Made by a program: the position numbers and the translations under genes. This document shows, one piece after another, positions 14,032 through 20,179 of a DNA stretch of 22,071 bases (positions are counted from its first letter, which is position 1; each line of letters opens with the position of its first letter). The notes under the pieces were generated by a model. It saw only the letters and a list, made by a program, of their open reading frames with translations, had not been told where the DNA came from and ran no database searches. Source of the DNA: an uncultured Clostridia bacterium (GTDB lineage: Bacteria; Bacillota; Clostridia; TANB77; CAG-508); assembly GCA_947632525.1 (NCBI GenBank), contig CANRPQ010000009.1:1-22071 (forward strand). Direction: 5' to 3'.

Positions 14032-14661
14032 TTATTTAACTGGATTTTTACACAAATGATGTAAAGGGCATTTTTCACATTTAGGATTTTGCGATTTACA
14101 TATATTTCTACCATGCCAAATAAGTACATGGTTAGCATCTTTCCAATATTCTTTTGGTATTTGTTTTAATAAATCTTGTTCAATTTTTTCAGGCTCTGAT
14201 TTATTAGAAAAACCAATACGCTTTGACAATCTTTTTACATGAGTATCAACTGCAATTCCTTGTGGGTTATTAAATGCCTCTAGCATAATAACATTAGCAC
14301 TTTTTCTACCAACGCCAGGAATAGTCATCAATTCTTCCATTGTTTTAGGAACCTCTCCGTTAAAATCATTTAAAATTTTTTGAGAGGCAAGCTTAATATT
14401 TTTTGCCTTATTATGATAAAACCCACAAGAATGAATCAAATTCTCAATTTTATCTATCGGCATATTTGCAAAGTCTTCAGGTTTATTATAGGTAGTAAAA
14501 AATTCAGCGGTTACCTTATTCACTCTTTCATCAGTACATTGAGCAGAAAGCATAACTGCTATCATCATTTCAAATGGAGTATTAAAGTCTAAACTACATT
14601 TAGCATCTGGATATAATTGTTTTAACAATTTAAAAATTTCAACTATTTCTTCTTTTTTCAT
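14032..14661 (-). CDS. nth: Endonuclease III (DNA glycosylase/AP lyase)
   Basis: This 209-residue base-excision repair enzyme removes oxidised pyrimidines from DNA and cleaves the abasic site. The helix-hairpin-helix is MTIPGVGRKSANVIM (about 107-121), with the catalytic Lys in GRKSA, and the catalytic Asp is in AVDTHVKRLSKRIG (about 138-151). The C-terminal 4Fe-4S loop is complete: C-x6-C-x2-C-x5-C (CKSQNPKCEKCPLHHLC). The length equals that of the typical bacterial enzyme. The AGGGAG ribosome site is about 12 bases from ATG 14661. It is transcribed from a good promoter at 14719-14747, divergent from the small gene at 14825. Confidence 0.96.
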   Translation of the reverse strand: MKKEEIVEIFKLLKQLYPDAKCSLDFNTPFEMMIAVMLSAQCTDERVNKVTAEFFTTYNKPEDFANMPIDKIENLIHSCGFYHNKAKNIKLASQKILNDFNGEVPKTMEELMTIPGVGRKSANVIMLEAFNNPQGIAVDTHVKRLSKRIGFSNKSEPEKIEQDLLKQIPKEYWKDANHVLIWHGRNICKSQNPKCEKCPLHHLCKNPVK

Positions 14662-14718
14662 TTTGAATATTGCTCCCTAAAACAAAGTAAATTTTGTAAG
14701 TGACTGTAACATAAGTAC

Positions 14719-14747
14719 ATTATAGCATTTAGAGATATTAAAATCAA
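14719..14747 (-). promoter_or_regulatory. Promoter of nth
   Basis: On the reverse strand there are TTGATT (14742-14747), a 17-base spacer and a TGC-TATAAT extended -10 (TATAAT at 14719-14724). It is about 58 bases upstream of the nth start. Confidence 0.75.
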
Positions 14748-14824
14748 TAAAAGAAATACATAAAAAGGTAACTAATATAAAACAAAGGAATATAATATAT
14801 AAAAAAGATAGGGGGAGTAAAATC

Positions 14825-14977
14825 ATGTTATGTGCATTAAAAAAGACAATTGGTGTTTGTTTGATTGGACTAGGACTAGGAATTTTACTTGTTTTATTAC
14901 TTCCTATATCAGGCTGGTTATTTATAATAGGAGTAGCTATTGTAATTGTTGGTCTTACATGGTTATCCTGCAAATGA
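14825..14977 (+). CDS. 50-residue membrane peptide
   Basis: ATG 14825 is preceded by AGGGGGAG about 8 bases away, and the frame ends at TGA 14975-14977. The peptide begins MLCALKKTIG and continues as two hydrophobic stretches (VCLIGLGLGILLVLLL and LFIIGVAIVIVGLTWL) separated by PISGW, so it is a two-helix membrane hairpin or a long re-entrant segment. It ends SCK. Small Gly/Leu/Ile-rich proteins of this shape are widespread in Clostridia and have no assigned function. It is 80 bases upstream of the spoVM-like gene on the same strand with no terminator between, so both may be on one transcript. I could not settle whether its promoter is sporulation-specific. Confidence 0.65.
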   Translation: MLCALKKTIGVCLIGLGLGILLVLLLPISGWLFIIGVAIVIVGLTWLSCK

Positions 14978-15057
14978 CAAATAAAATAATAACAAATGAT
15001 GAGCTAAAAATAAGAGATAATCTACTTATATAGTATAGATAGGAGAGTGGAGAAAAA

Positions 15058-15135
15058 ATGACAATTGTTGTAAAAAAAGTTCCAAAATGTTTAAGGGGAA
15101 TAGTAAAACTCCTATTTGGAATTAAAGAAAAGTAA
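15058..15135 (+). CDS. spoVM: Stage V sporulation protein SpoVM homologue (25 residues)
   Basis: The frame ATG 15058 - TAA 15133-15135 encodes MTIVVKKVPKCLRGIVKLLF then GIKEK. It lines up with Bacillus SpoVM (26 residues, with a central KLPKFLGGIV): the KxPKxLxGIV core, the proline near position 9, the glycine before the last few residues and the basic tail are shared. SpoVM is an amphipathic helix that recognises the positive curvature of the forespore membrane and guides SpoIVA coat assembly. The gene neighbourhood agrees: in Bacillus spoVM lies between the PASTA kinase/rpe cluster and rpmB, as here. Translation is supported by AGGAGAGTGGAG upstream. The peptide is one residue shorter than the Bacillus one. 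It implies that the organism forms spores or descends from spore-formers. Confidence 0.85.
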   Translation: MTIVVKKVPKCLRGIVKLLFGIKEK

Positions 15136-15170
15136 TACATAGAAAATTTATGTATGAATGAAACACAAAA

Positions 15171-15206
15171 AGAGGCTATTAATATTAATAGTCTCGATTT
15201 TATTTT
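15171..15206. terminator. Terminator between spoVM and rpmB
   Basis: GAGGCTATTA (15172-15181) pairs with TAATAGTCTC (15186-15195) with one G-U pair and a four-base loop. It is followed on the + strand by GATTTTATTTT and preceded by AAAAAGA, so it may serve convergent rpmB too. Confidence 0.75.
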
Positions 15207-15231
15207 ATACTCATTTATTAACATTTAAAAA

Positions 15232-15429
15232 TTAAGCTCTAACTACTTTTCCAGAACGTAAGCATTTTGTACATGCATGAATTGTTTTTGGTTGCCCTTC
15301 AATAATAGCTTTTACTCTTCTTAAATTTGGCTTAAATGTTCTAGTAGCTCTTCTACTAACATGAGAACGAGCAATGCTAATTTTGTTTCCATGAGATAAT
15401 GTTTTTCCACAAATATCACATTTTGCCAT
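15232..15429 (-). CDS. rpmB: 50S ribosomal protein L28, zinc-binding form
   Basis: This 65-residue large-subunit protein starts MAKCDICGKTLSHGNKISIARSHV. It has one CxxC pair near the N-terminus (C4, C7) and another near the C-terminus (CTKC), the zinc-ribbon (C+) form of L28. The basic middle (RRATRTFKPNLRRVK) binds rRNA. The length and ends match the Clostridia/Bacilli protein. A consensus AGGAGG ribosome site precedes ATG 15429. It is on the opposite strand to spoVM, whereas both genes share a strand in the Bacillus arrangement as I remember it, so a local inversion has probably occurred. Confidence 0.96.
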   Translation of the reverse strand: MAKCDICGKTLSHGNKISIARSHVSRRATRTFKPNLRRVKAIIEGQPKTIHACTKCLRSGKVVRA

Positions 15430-15472
15430 TTTAATGCACCTCCTATAAGCAATCTAAAATCGACTATTTATA

Positions 15473-15501
15473 AGTTTACCATAGTTTTACAAAAATTACA
15501 A
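15473..15501 (-). promoter_or_regulatory. Probable promoter of rpmB
   Basis: On the reverse strand TTGTAA (15496-15501), a 17-base spacer and a TGG-TAAACT extended -10 (15473-15478). The boxes are weak, but the extended -10 and the position, 44 bases from the start codon, support it. Confidence 0.4.
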
Positions 15502-15602
15502 GTGGTTTTTATAAAAAACTTTTCACCCGGCGAAATTTTGAAAACATTTAAATAAAAAATTTAAAAAAAGTACTTGTAAAAAATAAATAGTTAATGTACA
15601 GT

Positions 15603-15628
15603 GCAGTGAACGCCTGTCATTGCTTTTT
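15603..15628 (+). terminator. Isolated terminator-like hairpin in the rpmB - rpn gap
   Basis: GCAGTGA (15603-15609) pairs with TCATTGC (15617-15623), with one G-U pair and a seven-base loop, followed by TTTTT. No + strand gene ends nearby, so it may belong to an unannotated short RNA or be a remnant. It is adjacent to the inverted-repeat element starting at 15640. Confidence 0.35.
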
Positions 15629-15639
15629 AATATTTGTGA

Positions 15640-15759
15640 CCAAAAACGTATAATATATCTTTTCCGTTTCACTTCGGACGCTCCGCTACAGGGTCCCTTG
15701 CCCTTCGGGCATTCCCTATACCTCGTTTCACTTCAAATGATATATTATACGTTTTTTGG
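15640..15759. mobile_element. 120-bp MITE-like element with terminal inverted repeats and GC-rich core
   Basis: The left end CCAAAAACGTATAATATATC (15640-15659) is the inverted copy of the right end at 15739-15759, the only difference being one extra base in the A/T run. The interior (about 15661-15735) is roughly half G+C in a window near 30%. It carries two direct copies of CGTTTCACTTC (15665-15675 and 15724-15734) and small hairpins such as TGCCC-TTC-GGGCA and CGGA-CGC-TCCG. There is no coding frame of substance; a 61-residue frame through it is chance. I find no clear target-site duplication at the borders. The structure fits a miniature inverted-repeat element or another intergenic palindromic repeat family. 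A structured regulatory RNA is the alternative. Confidence 0.65.
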
Positions 15760-16238
15760 AACATTAAGTAATACAACATCTAACAAGGCTGTGTTATTCC
15801 GCTAATTTACTGGCTTTACACAAGTATGAAATAAATGACGAAATTTGCAGAAAAATGTCACACGATTTATCTTGCAAAATGTAATATTTGTATATATAAT
15901 AACGTTATTATATTTCTAGCCAAAAGGCATCAATTTTAATATTTAGTATTTAATTACATAATTTTAATTTTAAATCTAAAGTTTTAATTCCAATTTTTAA
16001 CAACTTAAATCTTAATATTAAATTATAAAGTTATTATTTTATTTTTAACTCTACTTTTATTTTCCATTTTCATTTTCATTTTAATTTAATTTAATTTCTA
16101 TTACAAACTCTAATGAAAATTTTAAAATTCAAGTTAATTAAAATCTAAAAAAATCCCAACAAAATTAAACAATAGAAATATTAAGTTTATGTCTTTTGTC
16201 TATGAGTATAAAATTTATTTTATATGGAGGACTTGTCT
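15760..16238. other. Gene-free, increasingly AT-rich spacer with low-complexity tract
   Basis: There is no plausible gene on either strand. From about 15930 to 16170 the sequence is nearly pure A/T and made of short drifting repeats (tttaattttaa-like units, ATTTTC three times near 16060-16080, then TTTAA steps). The composition is unlike the coding flanks. A weak promoter-like TATAAA at 16210-16215 lies before the nuclease gene, but I see no convincing -35 box. Confidence 0.5.
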
Positions 16239-17108
16239 ATGGAAGAAAAATTAGAAACGAAAGGACAAACAAATAAAAATCAAGAACTATTAAAACCTAC
16301 AAATGATGTGGTGTTTCAAGCTTTGTTTACACGAGGAAAAGAAAGCATAACAAAAGCAATGTTAGAGGATATACTAAAGATAAAAATAAATAAAATAGAT
16401 TTAGATAAAAGCAAAGACCTATTAAATGATAATAAGGACAATAAAAATGGAAGATTAGATTTAAGAGCAATAATAAATGATAATGTAGAATGTGATATAG
16501 AAATGCAATTATCAACACATGAAAAGATGATGGAAAGATTTTTATACTACTGGTCAAAGATATATGCATCAAACTTACAAATAGGGGAGAAATATTCAGA
16601 GTTAAGAAAAACAATAAGTATAATAATAATAAACGACAATATAGAGCAATTTAAAGAAATAATAAAAGCACATACAAAGTGGCAGATAAGAGAGGAGAAA
16701 TATAGGGATAAAGTATTGACACCATATTTAGAAATTGATATCATAGAGATGCCAAAAGCAATCAAGGAATATGAAAATAATAAAGAAGATGAGCTATTGC
16801 AATGGATGATGTTTTTGGAAAATCCAGAAAACATGGAGGTAACCAAAATAATGGAAGAGAACGAAGATATCAAAGATGCAAAAGAAGAACTAGATAAAAT
16901 AAGTAGAGATGAAACATTAAGAAGAATGGCATTAAAAGCAGAAATAGAAAGAATGGATAATGAGCAAAGAATGTATGAGGCAAGAAGAGATGGCAAAATA
17001 GAGGGTAAATTAGAAGATGCAAAAAACATGTTAAAAAAAGGAATAGATATTGATACTGTTATGGAGATTACAGAATTAACCAAAGAGGAAATCGAAAAAA
17101 TAAAATAA
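16239..17108 (+). CDS. Rpn-family PD-(D/E)XK nuclease / transposase-like protein
   Basis: A 289-residue protein of the PDDEXK_2/Rpn (recombination-promoting nuclease) family, which cuts DNA and stimulates RecA-independent recombination. ATG 16239 is preferred because GGAGG (16226-16230) sits eight bases upstream, while the in-frame ATG 16224 overlaps that site. Family features: LLKPTNDVVFQALF (17-30); the nuclease core GRLDLRAIINDN...ECDIEMQ with Asp74, Glu88 and Gln90; then MERFLYYWSKIYASNLQIGEKYSELRKTISIIIIN. The C-terminal third is a long charged helical region ending in a small helical repeat (EGKLEDAKNMLKKGIDIDTVMEITELTKEEI), typical of these proteins. It stands alone, with an A/T-rich gene-free stretch and a MITE-like element before it. 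Both the nuclease residues and the frame look intact. Confidence 0.88.
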   Translation: MEEKLETKGQTNKNQELLKPTNDVVFQALFTRGKESITKAMLEDILKIKINKIDLDKSKDLLNDNKDNKNGRLDLRAIINDNVECDIEMQLSTHEKMMERFLYYWSKIYASNLQIGEKYSELRKTISIIIINDNIEQFKEIIKAHTKWQIREEKYRDKVLTPYLEIDIIEMPKAIKEYENNKEDELLQWMMFLENPENMEVTKIMEENEDIKDAKEELDKISRDETLRRMALKAEIERMDNEQRMYEARRDGKIEGKLEDAKNMLKKGIDIDTVMEITELTKEEIEKIK

Positions 17109-17111
17109 ATT

Positions 17112-17140
17112 TTTACAAAATAAAATCATTAGTATATAAT
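17112..17140 (+). promoter_or_regulatory. Promoter of adhE
   Basis: TTTACA (17112-17117), a 17-base spacer and TATAAT (17135-17140), starting four bases after the rpn stop codon. The predicted transcription start is near 17147, inside the palindrome at 17143-17152. Confidence 0.7.
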
Positions 17141-17142
17141 AA

Positions 17143-17152
17143 CCATTAATGG
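17143..17152. promoter_or_regulatory. Perfect 10-bp palindrome at the adhE transcription start
   Basis: CCATTAATGG is fully self-complementary and sits over the predicted start site, a place where a bound repressor would block transcription. It is not a Rex site (TTGTTAANNNNTTAACAA-like), which would be the usual expectation for adhE. Its short length leaves chance open. Confidence 0.3.
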
Positions 17153-17173
17153 AAATAATATAACAAAAGAAAA

Positions 17174-17193
17174 TCAAAGTTTATATACTTTGA
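17174..17193. promoter_or_regulatory. 20-base inverted repeat in the adhE leader
   Basis: TCAAAGT (17174-17180) and ACTTTGA (17187-17193) are perfect inverted arms around TTATAT. It lies between the promoter and the ribosome site AAGGAG (17205-17210). It could be a regulator-binding dyad or a 5' mRNA hairpin. Confidence 0.4.
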
Positions 17194-17219
17194 AAAATAC
17201 AAAAAAGGAGAAAAAGAAA

Positions 17220-19829
17220 ATGGCAAAAGAATTAAGTGAAGAAGAAAAAAATCATATTCAAGAGATGATTAATAATCTTGTGCAAAAAGCAAAAAAAGCG
17301 TCTGAAGAATATTTAGAATTAGACCAAGAGCAAGTAAACGAAATTATTAAGCAAATGTCTATGGCTGGGCTAGAACATCATATGGAACTTGCAAAAATGG
17401 CAGTAGAAGAAACTGGACGCGGAATTTATGAAGATAAAATTACAAAGAACATGTTTGCAACAGAATATGTATATCATAGCATTAAATATGATAAAACAGT
17501 AGGTGTAATCTCAGAAAATGAAGAAGAAGGTTATGAAGAAATTGCAGAGCCAATTGGTATTATAGCCGGTGTTACTCCTGTTACAAATCCAACTTCTACT
17601 ACAATGTTCAAGTCCATTATTGCAGCAAAAACTAGAAATGTTATAATTTTTGGATTTCACCCAAATGCACAAAAATGTAGTGTAGCAGCAGCTACTATTT
17701 TAAGAGATGCAGCAGTTAAAGCTGGTGCACCAGAAAACTGCATCTTATGGATAGAAGAACCCTCAGTTGAGGCAACTAGAGCCTTAATGAATCACCCAGA
17801 TGTTAACCTTATTTTAGCAACCGGTGGTGCCGGAATGGTAAGGTCTGCATATTCTTGTGGAAAGCCAGCTTTAGGAGTTGGACCTGGAAATGTACCTTGC
17901 TATATTGATAAAACTGCAAACTTAAAAACATCTGTAAATGATTTAGTATTATCAAAGGCATTCGATAATGGTATGATTTGTGCCTCAGAGCAATCAGTTA
18001 TTGTAGATAAAGAAATTTCAAAAGAATTTGAAAAATTAATGAAAGAAGCAGGTTGCTATTTCTTAAGTGAAGAAGAAACTAAAAAACTAAGAGATAGCAT
18101 GTTTGTTGCAGAAAAAGGTTGCGCCCTAAATGCAGATATAGTAGGAAAAAGTCCATATAATATTGCAAAGGGAGCGGGTATAAAAGTTCCAGAAGATACA
18201 AAAGTATTAGTTTTGAAAGAAAATGGTGTTGGAATTGAATATCCATTTTCAAAAGAAAAACTAAGCCCTGTACTTGCATATTATGTAGTAAAAAACGAAG
18301 ATGAAGGAATTGATTTAGCAGAAAAATTGATTGAATTTGGAGGACTTGGACATTCAGCAGTTATTCATTCAGAAAATGAAGAAACAATACAAAAATTCTC
18401 TGAAAAAGTTAAGGTAGGAAGAATAATTGTAAACTCTCCATCAACACATGGTGCAATAGGTGATATATATAATACAAATATGCCATCATTAACTTTAGGA
18501 TGTGGAAGTTTTGGAGGAAATTCAACAACAGCAAATGTATCATCAGTTAACTTAATAAATATAAAAAGAGTAGCCAAAAGAAGGGTTAATATGCAATGGT
18601 TTAAAGTACCAGAAAAAATATATTTTGAAGCAGGCTCTATTGGATATTTAGAAAAAATGCCAGACATCACAAGAGCATTTATAGTAACAGATGAATCAAT
18701 GGTAAATTTTGGTTATGTAGATAAAATATTATATCACCTAAGAAAAAGACCTCAACATGTACATTCTGAGATATTTTCAGAGGTAGAATCAGATCCATCA
18801 TTTGATACTATTTATAAAGGTGTTGAAATGATGAGAGAATTCAAACCAGATGTAATTATTGCGTTAGGTGGTGGAAGCCCAATAGACGCTGCAAAAGGAA
18901 TGTGGTTATTTTACGAACATCCAGAAGCAGATGCAGAAGGAATGAAGTTAAAATTCATGGATATTAGAAAGCGTACCTATAAATTCCCTAAGCTTGGAAC
19001 AAAATCTAAATTAGTTGCAATTCCAACAACTTCTGGAACAGGTTCTGAGGTAACATCCTTTGCAGTTATTACAGACAAAAAACAAAACAAAAAATACCCT
19101 CTAGCAGACTATGAACTAACCCCAGATGTTGCTATTGTTGATCCAGACTTGGTAATGAGCCTTCCAAAATCAATTACAGCAGATACCGGAATGGATGTAT
19201 TAACACATGCAATAGAAGCTTATGTATCAAACATGGCATCTGATTTTACAGATGGTTTAGCAGAAAAAGCAGTAGAATTAGTATTTAAGAATATAAGAGA
19301 AGCATATAACAATGGTTCAAATAGGGTAGCAAGAGAAAAAATGCATAATGCAAGTACAATTGCAGGAATGGCATTTACAAATGCTTTCTTAGGTGTAAAC
19401 CATTCACTTGCACATAAAATAGGTGCAGAATTTCATCTTCCACATGGTAGAATCAATGCTATTTTATTGCCATATGTTATTAGATACAATAGCCAAAAAC
19501 CTACTAAATTTGTGTCATTCCCAAAATATGAGTATTATATTGCAGATCAAAAATATGCAGATTTATCAAGAAGAATGAATTTCCCTGCATACGGTAATGA
19601 AGAAGGGGTTAACTCTTTAATAGCAGAAATAAAAAAATTAAATAATGACTTAAATATTCCAAAATCTTTTAAAGAAGCAGGAATTAACGAGCAAGAATTC
19701 TTAAGTAAAGTAGATATGCTAGCAGATAGGGCATTTGAAGATCAATGTACAACAGCAAACCCAAGACTTCCATTAGTAGAGGAATTAAAACAAATATTAT
19801 TAGACAGTTATTATGGAAAAGAAGTATAG
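17220..19829 (+). CDS. adhE: Bifunctional acetaldehyde-CoA / alcohol dehydrogenase AdhE
   Basis: This fused enzyme of 869 residues reduces acetyl-CoA to acetaldehyde and then to ethanol with NADH, regenerating NAD in fermentation. It assembles into filaments called spirosomes in other bacteria. The N-terminal CoA-acylating aldehyde dehydrogenase half (about 1-440) has TGGAGMV (201-207), GVGPGNVP (219-226) and the catalytic Cys254 in DNGMICASEQS. The C-terminal iron-dependent alcohol dehydrogenase half (about 460-869) has ALGGGSPIDAAK (548-559) and TTSGTGSEVT (603-612). Its metal ligands are Asp659 and His663 (DVLTHAIEAY), His728 (NHSLAHKIG) and His742 (LPHGRIN). ATG 17220 follows AAGGAG by 9 bases; an in-frame TTG at 17190 lies inside the leader dyad and is rejected. 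No terminator separates it from the T-box promoter 22 bases downstream. Confidence 0.97.
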   Translation: MAKELSEEEKNHIQEMINNLVQKAKKASEEYLELDQEQVNEIIKQMSMAGLEHHMELAKMAVEETGRGIYEDKITKNMFATEYVYHSIKYDKTVGVISENEEEGYEEIAEPIGIIAGVTPVTNPTSTTMFKSIIAAKTRNVIIFGFHPNAQKCSVAAATILRDAAVKAGAPENCILWIEEPSVEATRALMNHPDVNLILATGGAGMVRSAYSCGKPALGVGPGNVPCYIDKTANLKTSVNDLVLSKAFDNGMICASEQSVIVDKEISKEFEKLMKEAGCYFLSEEETKKLRDSMFVAEKGCALNADIVGKSPYNIAKGAGIKVPEDTKVLVLKENGVGIEYPFSKEKLSPVLAYYVVKNEDEGIDLAEKLIEFGGLGHSAVIHSENEETIQKFSEKVKVGRIIVNSPSTHGAIGDIYNTNMPSLTLGCGSFGGNSTTANVSSVNLINIKRVAKRRVNMQWFKVPEKIYFEAGSIGYLEKMPDITRAFIVTDESMVNFGYVDKILYHLRKRPQHVHSEIFSEVESDPSFDTIYKGVEMMREFKPDVIIALGGGSPIDAAKGMWLFYEHPEADAEGMKLKFMDIRKRTYKFPKLGTKSKLVAIPTTSGTGSEVTSFAVITDKKQNKKYPLADYELTPDVAIVDPDLVMSLPKSITADTGMDVLTHAIEAYVSNMASDFTDGLAEKAVELVFKNIREAYNNGSNRVAREKMHNASTIAGMAFTNAFLGVNHSLAHKIGAEFHLPHGRINAILLPYVIRYNSQKPTKFVSFPKYEYYIADQKYADLSRRMNFPAYGNEEGVNSLIAEIKKLNNDLNIPKSFKEAGINEQEFLSKVDMLADRAFEDQCTTANPRLPLVEELKQILLDSYYGKEV

Positions 19830-19851
19830 GCAAAAAATTGAAAAAATAATC

Positions 19852-19880
19852 TTGACAGATAAAAATCATGGTAGTAAAAT
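19852..19880 (+). promoter_or_regulatory. Promoter of the T-box leader and second aspS
   Basis: A perfect -35 TTGACA (19852-19857), a 17-base spacer and TAAAAT (19875-19880). The transcript would start near 19887, giving a leader of about 293 bases. Confidence 0.8.
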
Positions 19881-19886
19881 AAAAAG

Positions 19887-20135
19887 CAAATTATTTTTAA
19901 ATTTAAATTTCTATTTGTGATGAATATGACGACCAGCTAAAAGTTACTAACAGAGAAAAAAGGTGAATGCGCTGAGAGCCTTTTATAGAAGAACATAGTT
20001 AGGCCAACACATAGGAGCAAAAGATTTTTAAAATAAGTGGAGATTTTATTACTTACAATAAAAATAAATCTCAAGCTGGGTGGTACCGCGGAAAAATTTC
20101 GTCCCTGCACTAAGAAATAGTGCAAGGGACTTTTT
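19887..20135 (+). promoter_or_regulatory. T-box riboswitch controlling the second aspartyl-tRNA synthetase
   Basis: The T-box core AAGCTGGGTGGTACCGCGG (20073-20091) is canonical and pairs with CGTCCC at 20100-20105 as the antiterminator; the competing terminator is 20101-20135. Uncharged tRNA binding the leader would favour read-through. Stem I is recognisable: AGAGA at 19953-19957, a distal part GGTGAATGCGCTGAGAGCC (19962-19980), AAAAGG/CCTTTT pairing, and a lower stem CTAAC (19947-19951) with GTTAG (19998-20002). The specifier must lie in the 3' side of the internal loop, 19985-19997 (ATAGAAGAACATA). That stretch contains GAA and AAC but neither GAC nor GAT. A helix of about ten pairs at 20041-20072 (AGATTTTATT...AATAAATCT) resembles stem III. 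Confidence 0.93.
20101..20135 (+). terminator. Conditional terminator of the T-box leader
   Basis: GTCCCTGCACT (20101-20111) pairs with AGTGCAAGGGAC (20119-20130) with one bulged A, followed by TTTTT (20131-20135). Its 5' arm is shared with the antiterminator. Confidence 0.9.
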
Positions 20136-20179
20136 GTTTCCCAAAGCACTATAAAAAACAAAGAAAGAGAGGTTTTTTT

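Noticed and set aside
15640..15759. rRNA or tRNA fragment, because of the local high GC
   Set aside because: No tRNA cloverleaf, CCA end or recognisable rRNA block is present; the long terminal inverted repeats explain the unit better as a repeat element.
15620..15805. A 61-codon forward frame through the inverted-repeat element
   Set aside because: It crosses both terminal inverted repeats and the GC-rich hairpins, has no ribosome site, and resembles no protein.
15930..16170. CRISPR array or tandem-repeat locus in the A/T tract
   Set aside because: There are no regularly spaced identical units; it is low-complexity drift with short TTTTAA and ATTTTC repetitions only.
16224..16238. Upstream ATG 16224 as start of the Rpn gene
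   Set aside because: That ATG is part of the ribosome site ATGGAGG that serves ATG 16239 at ideal spacing, and nothing suitable precedes it.
16547..17083. A 178-codon reverse-strand frame inside the Rpn nuclease gene
   Set aside because: It is antisense to an intact charged gene. The Ser/Ile/Leu-rich composition is that of a shadow frame.
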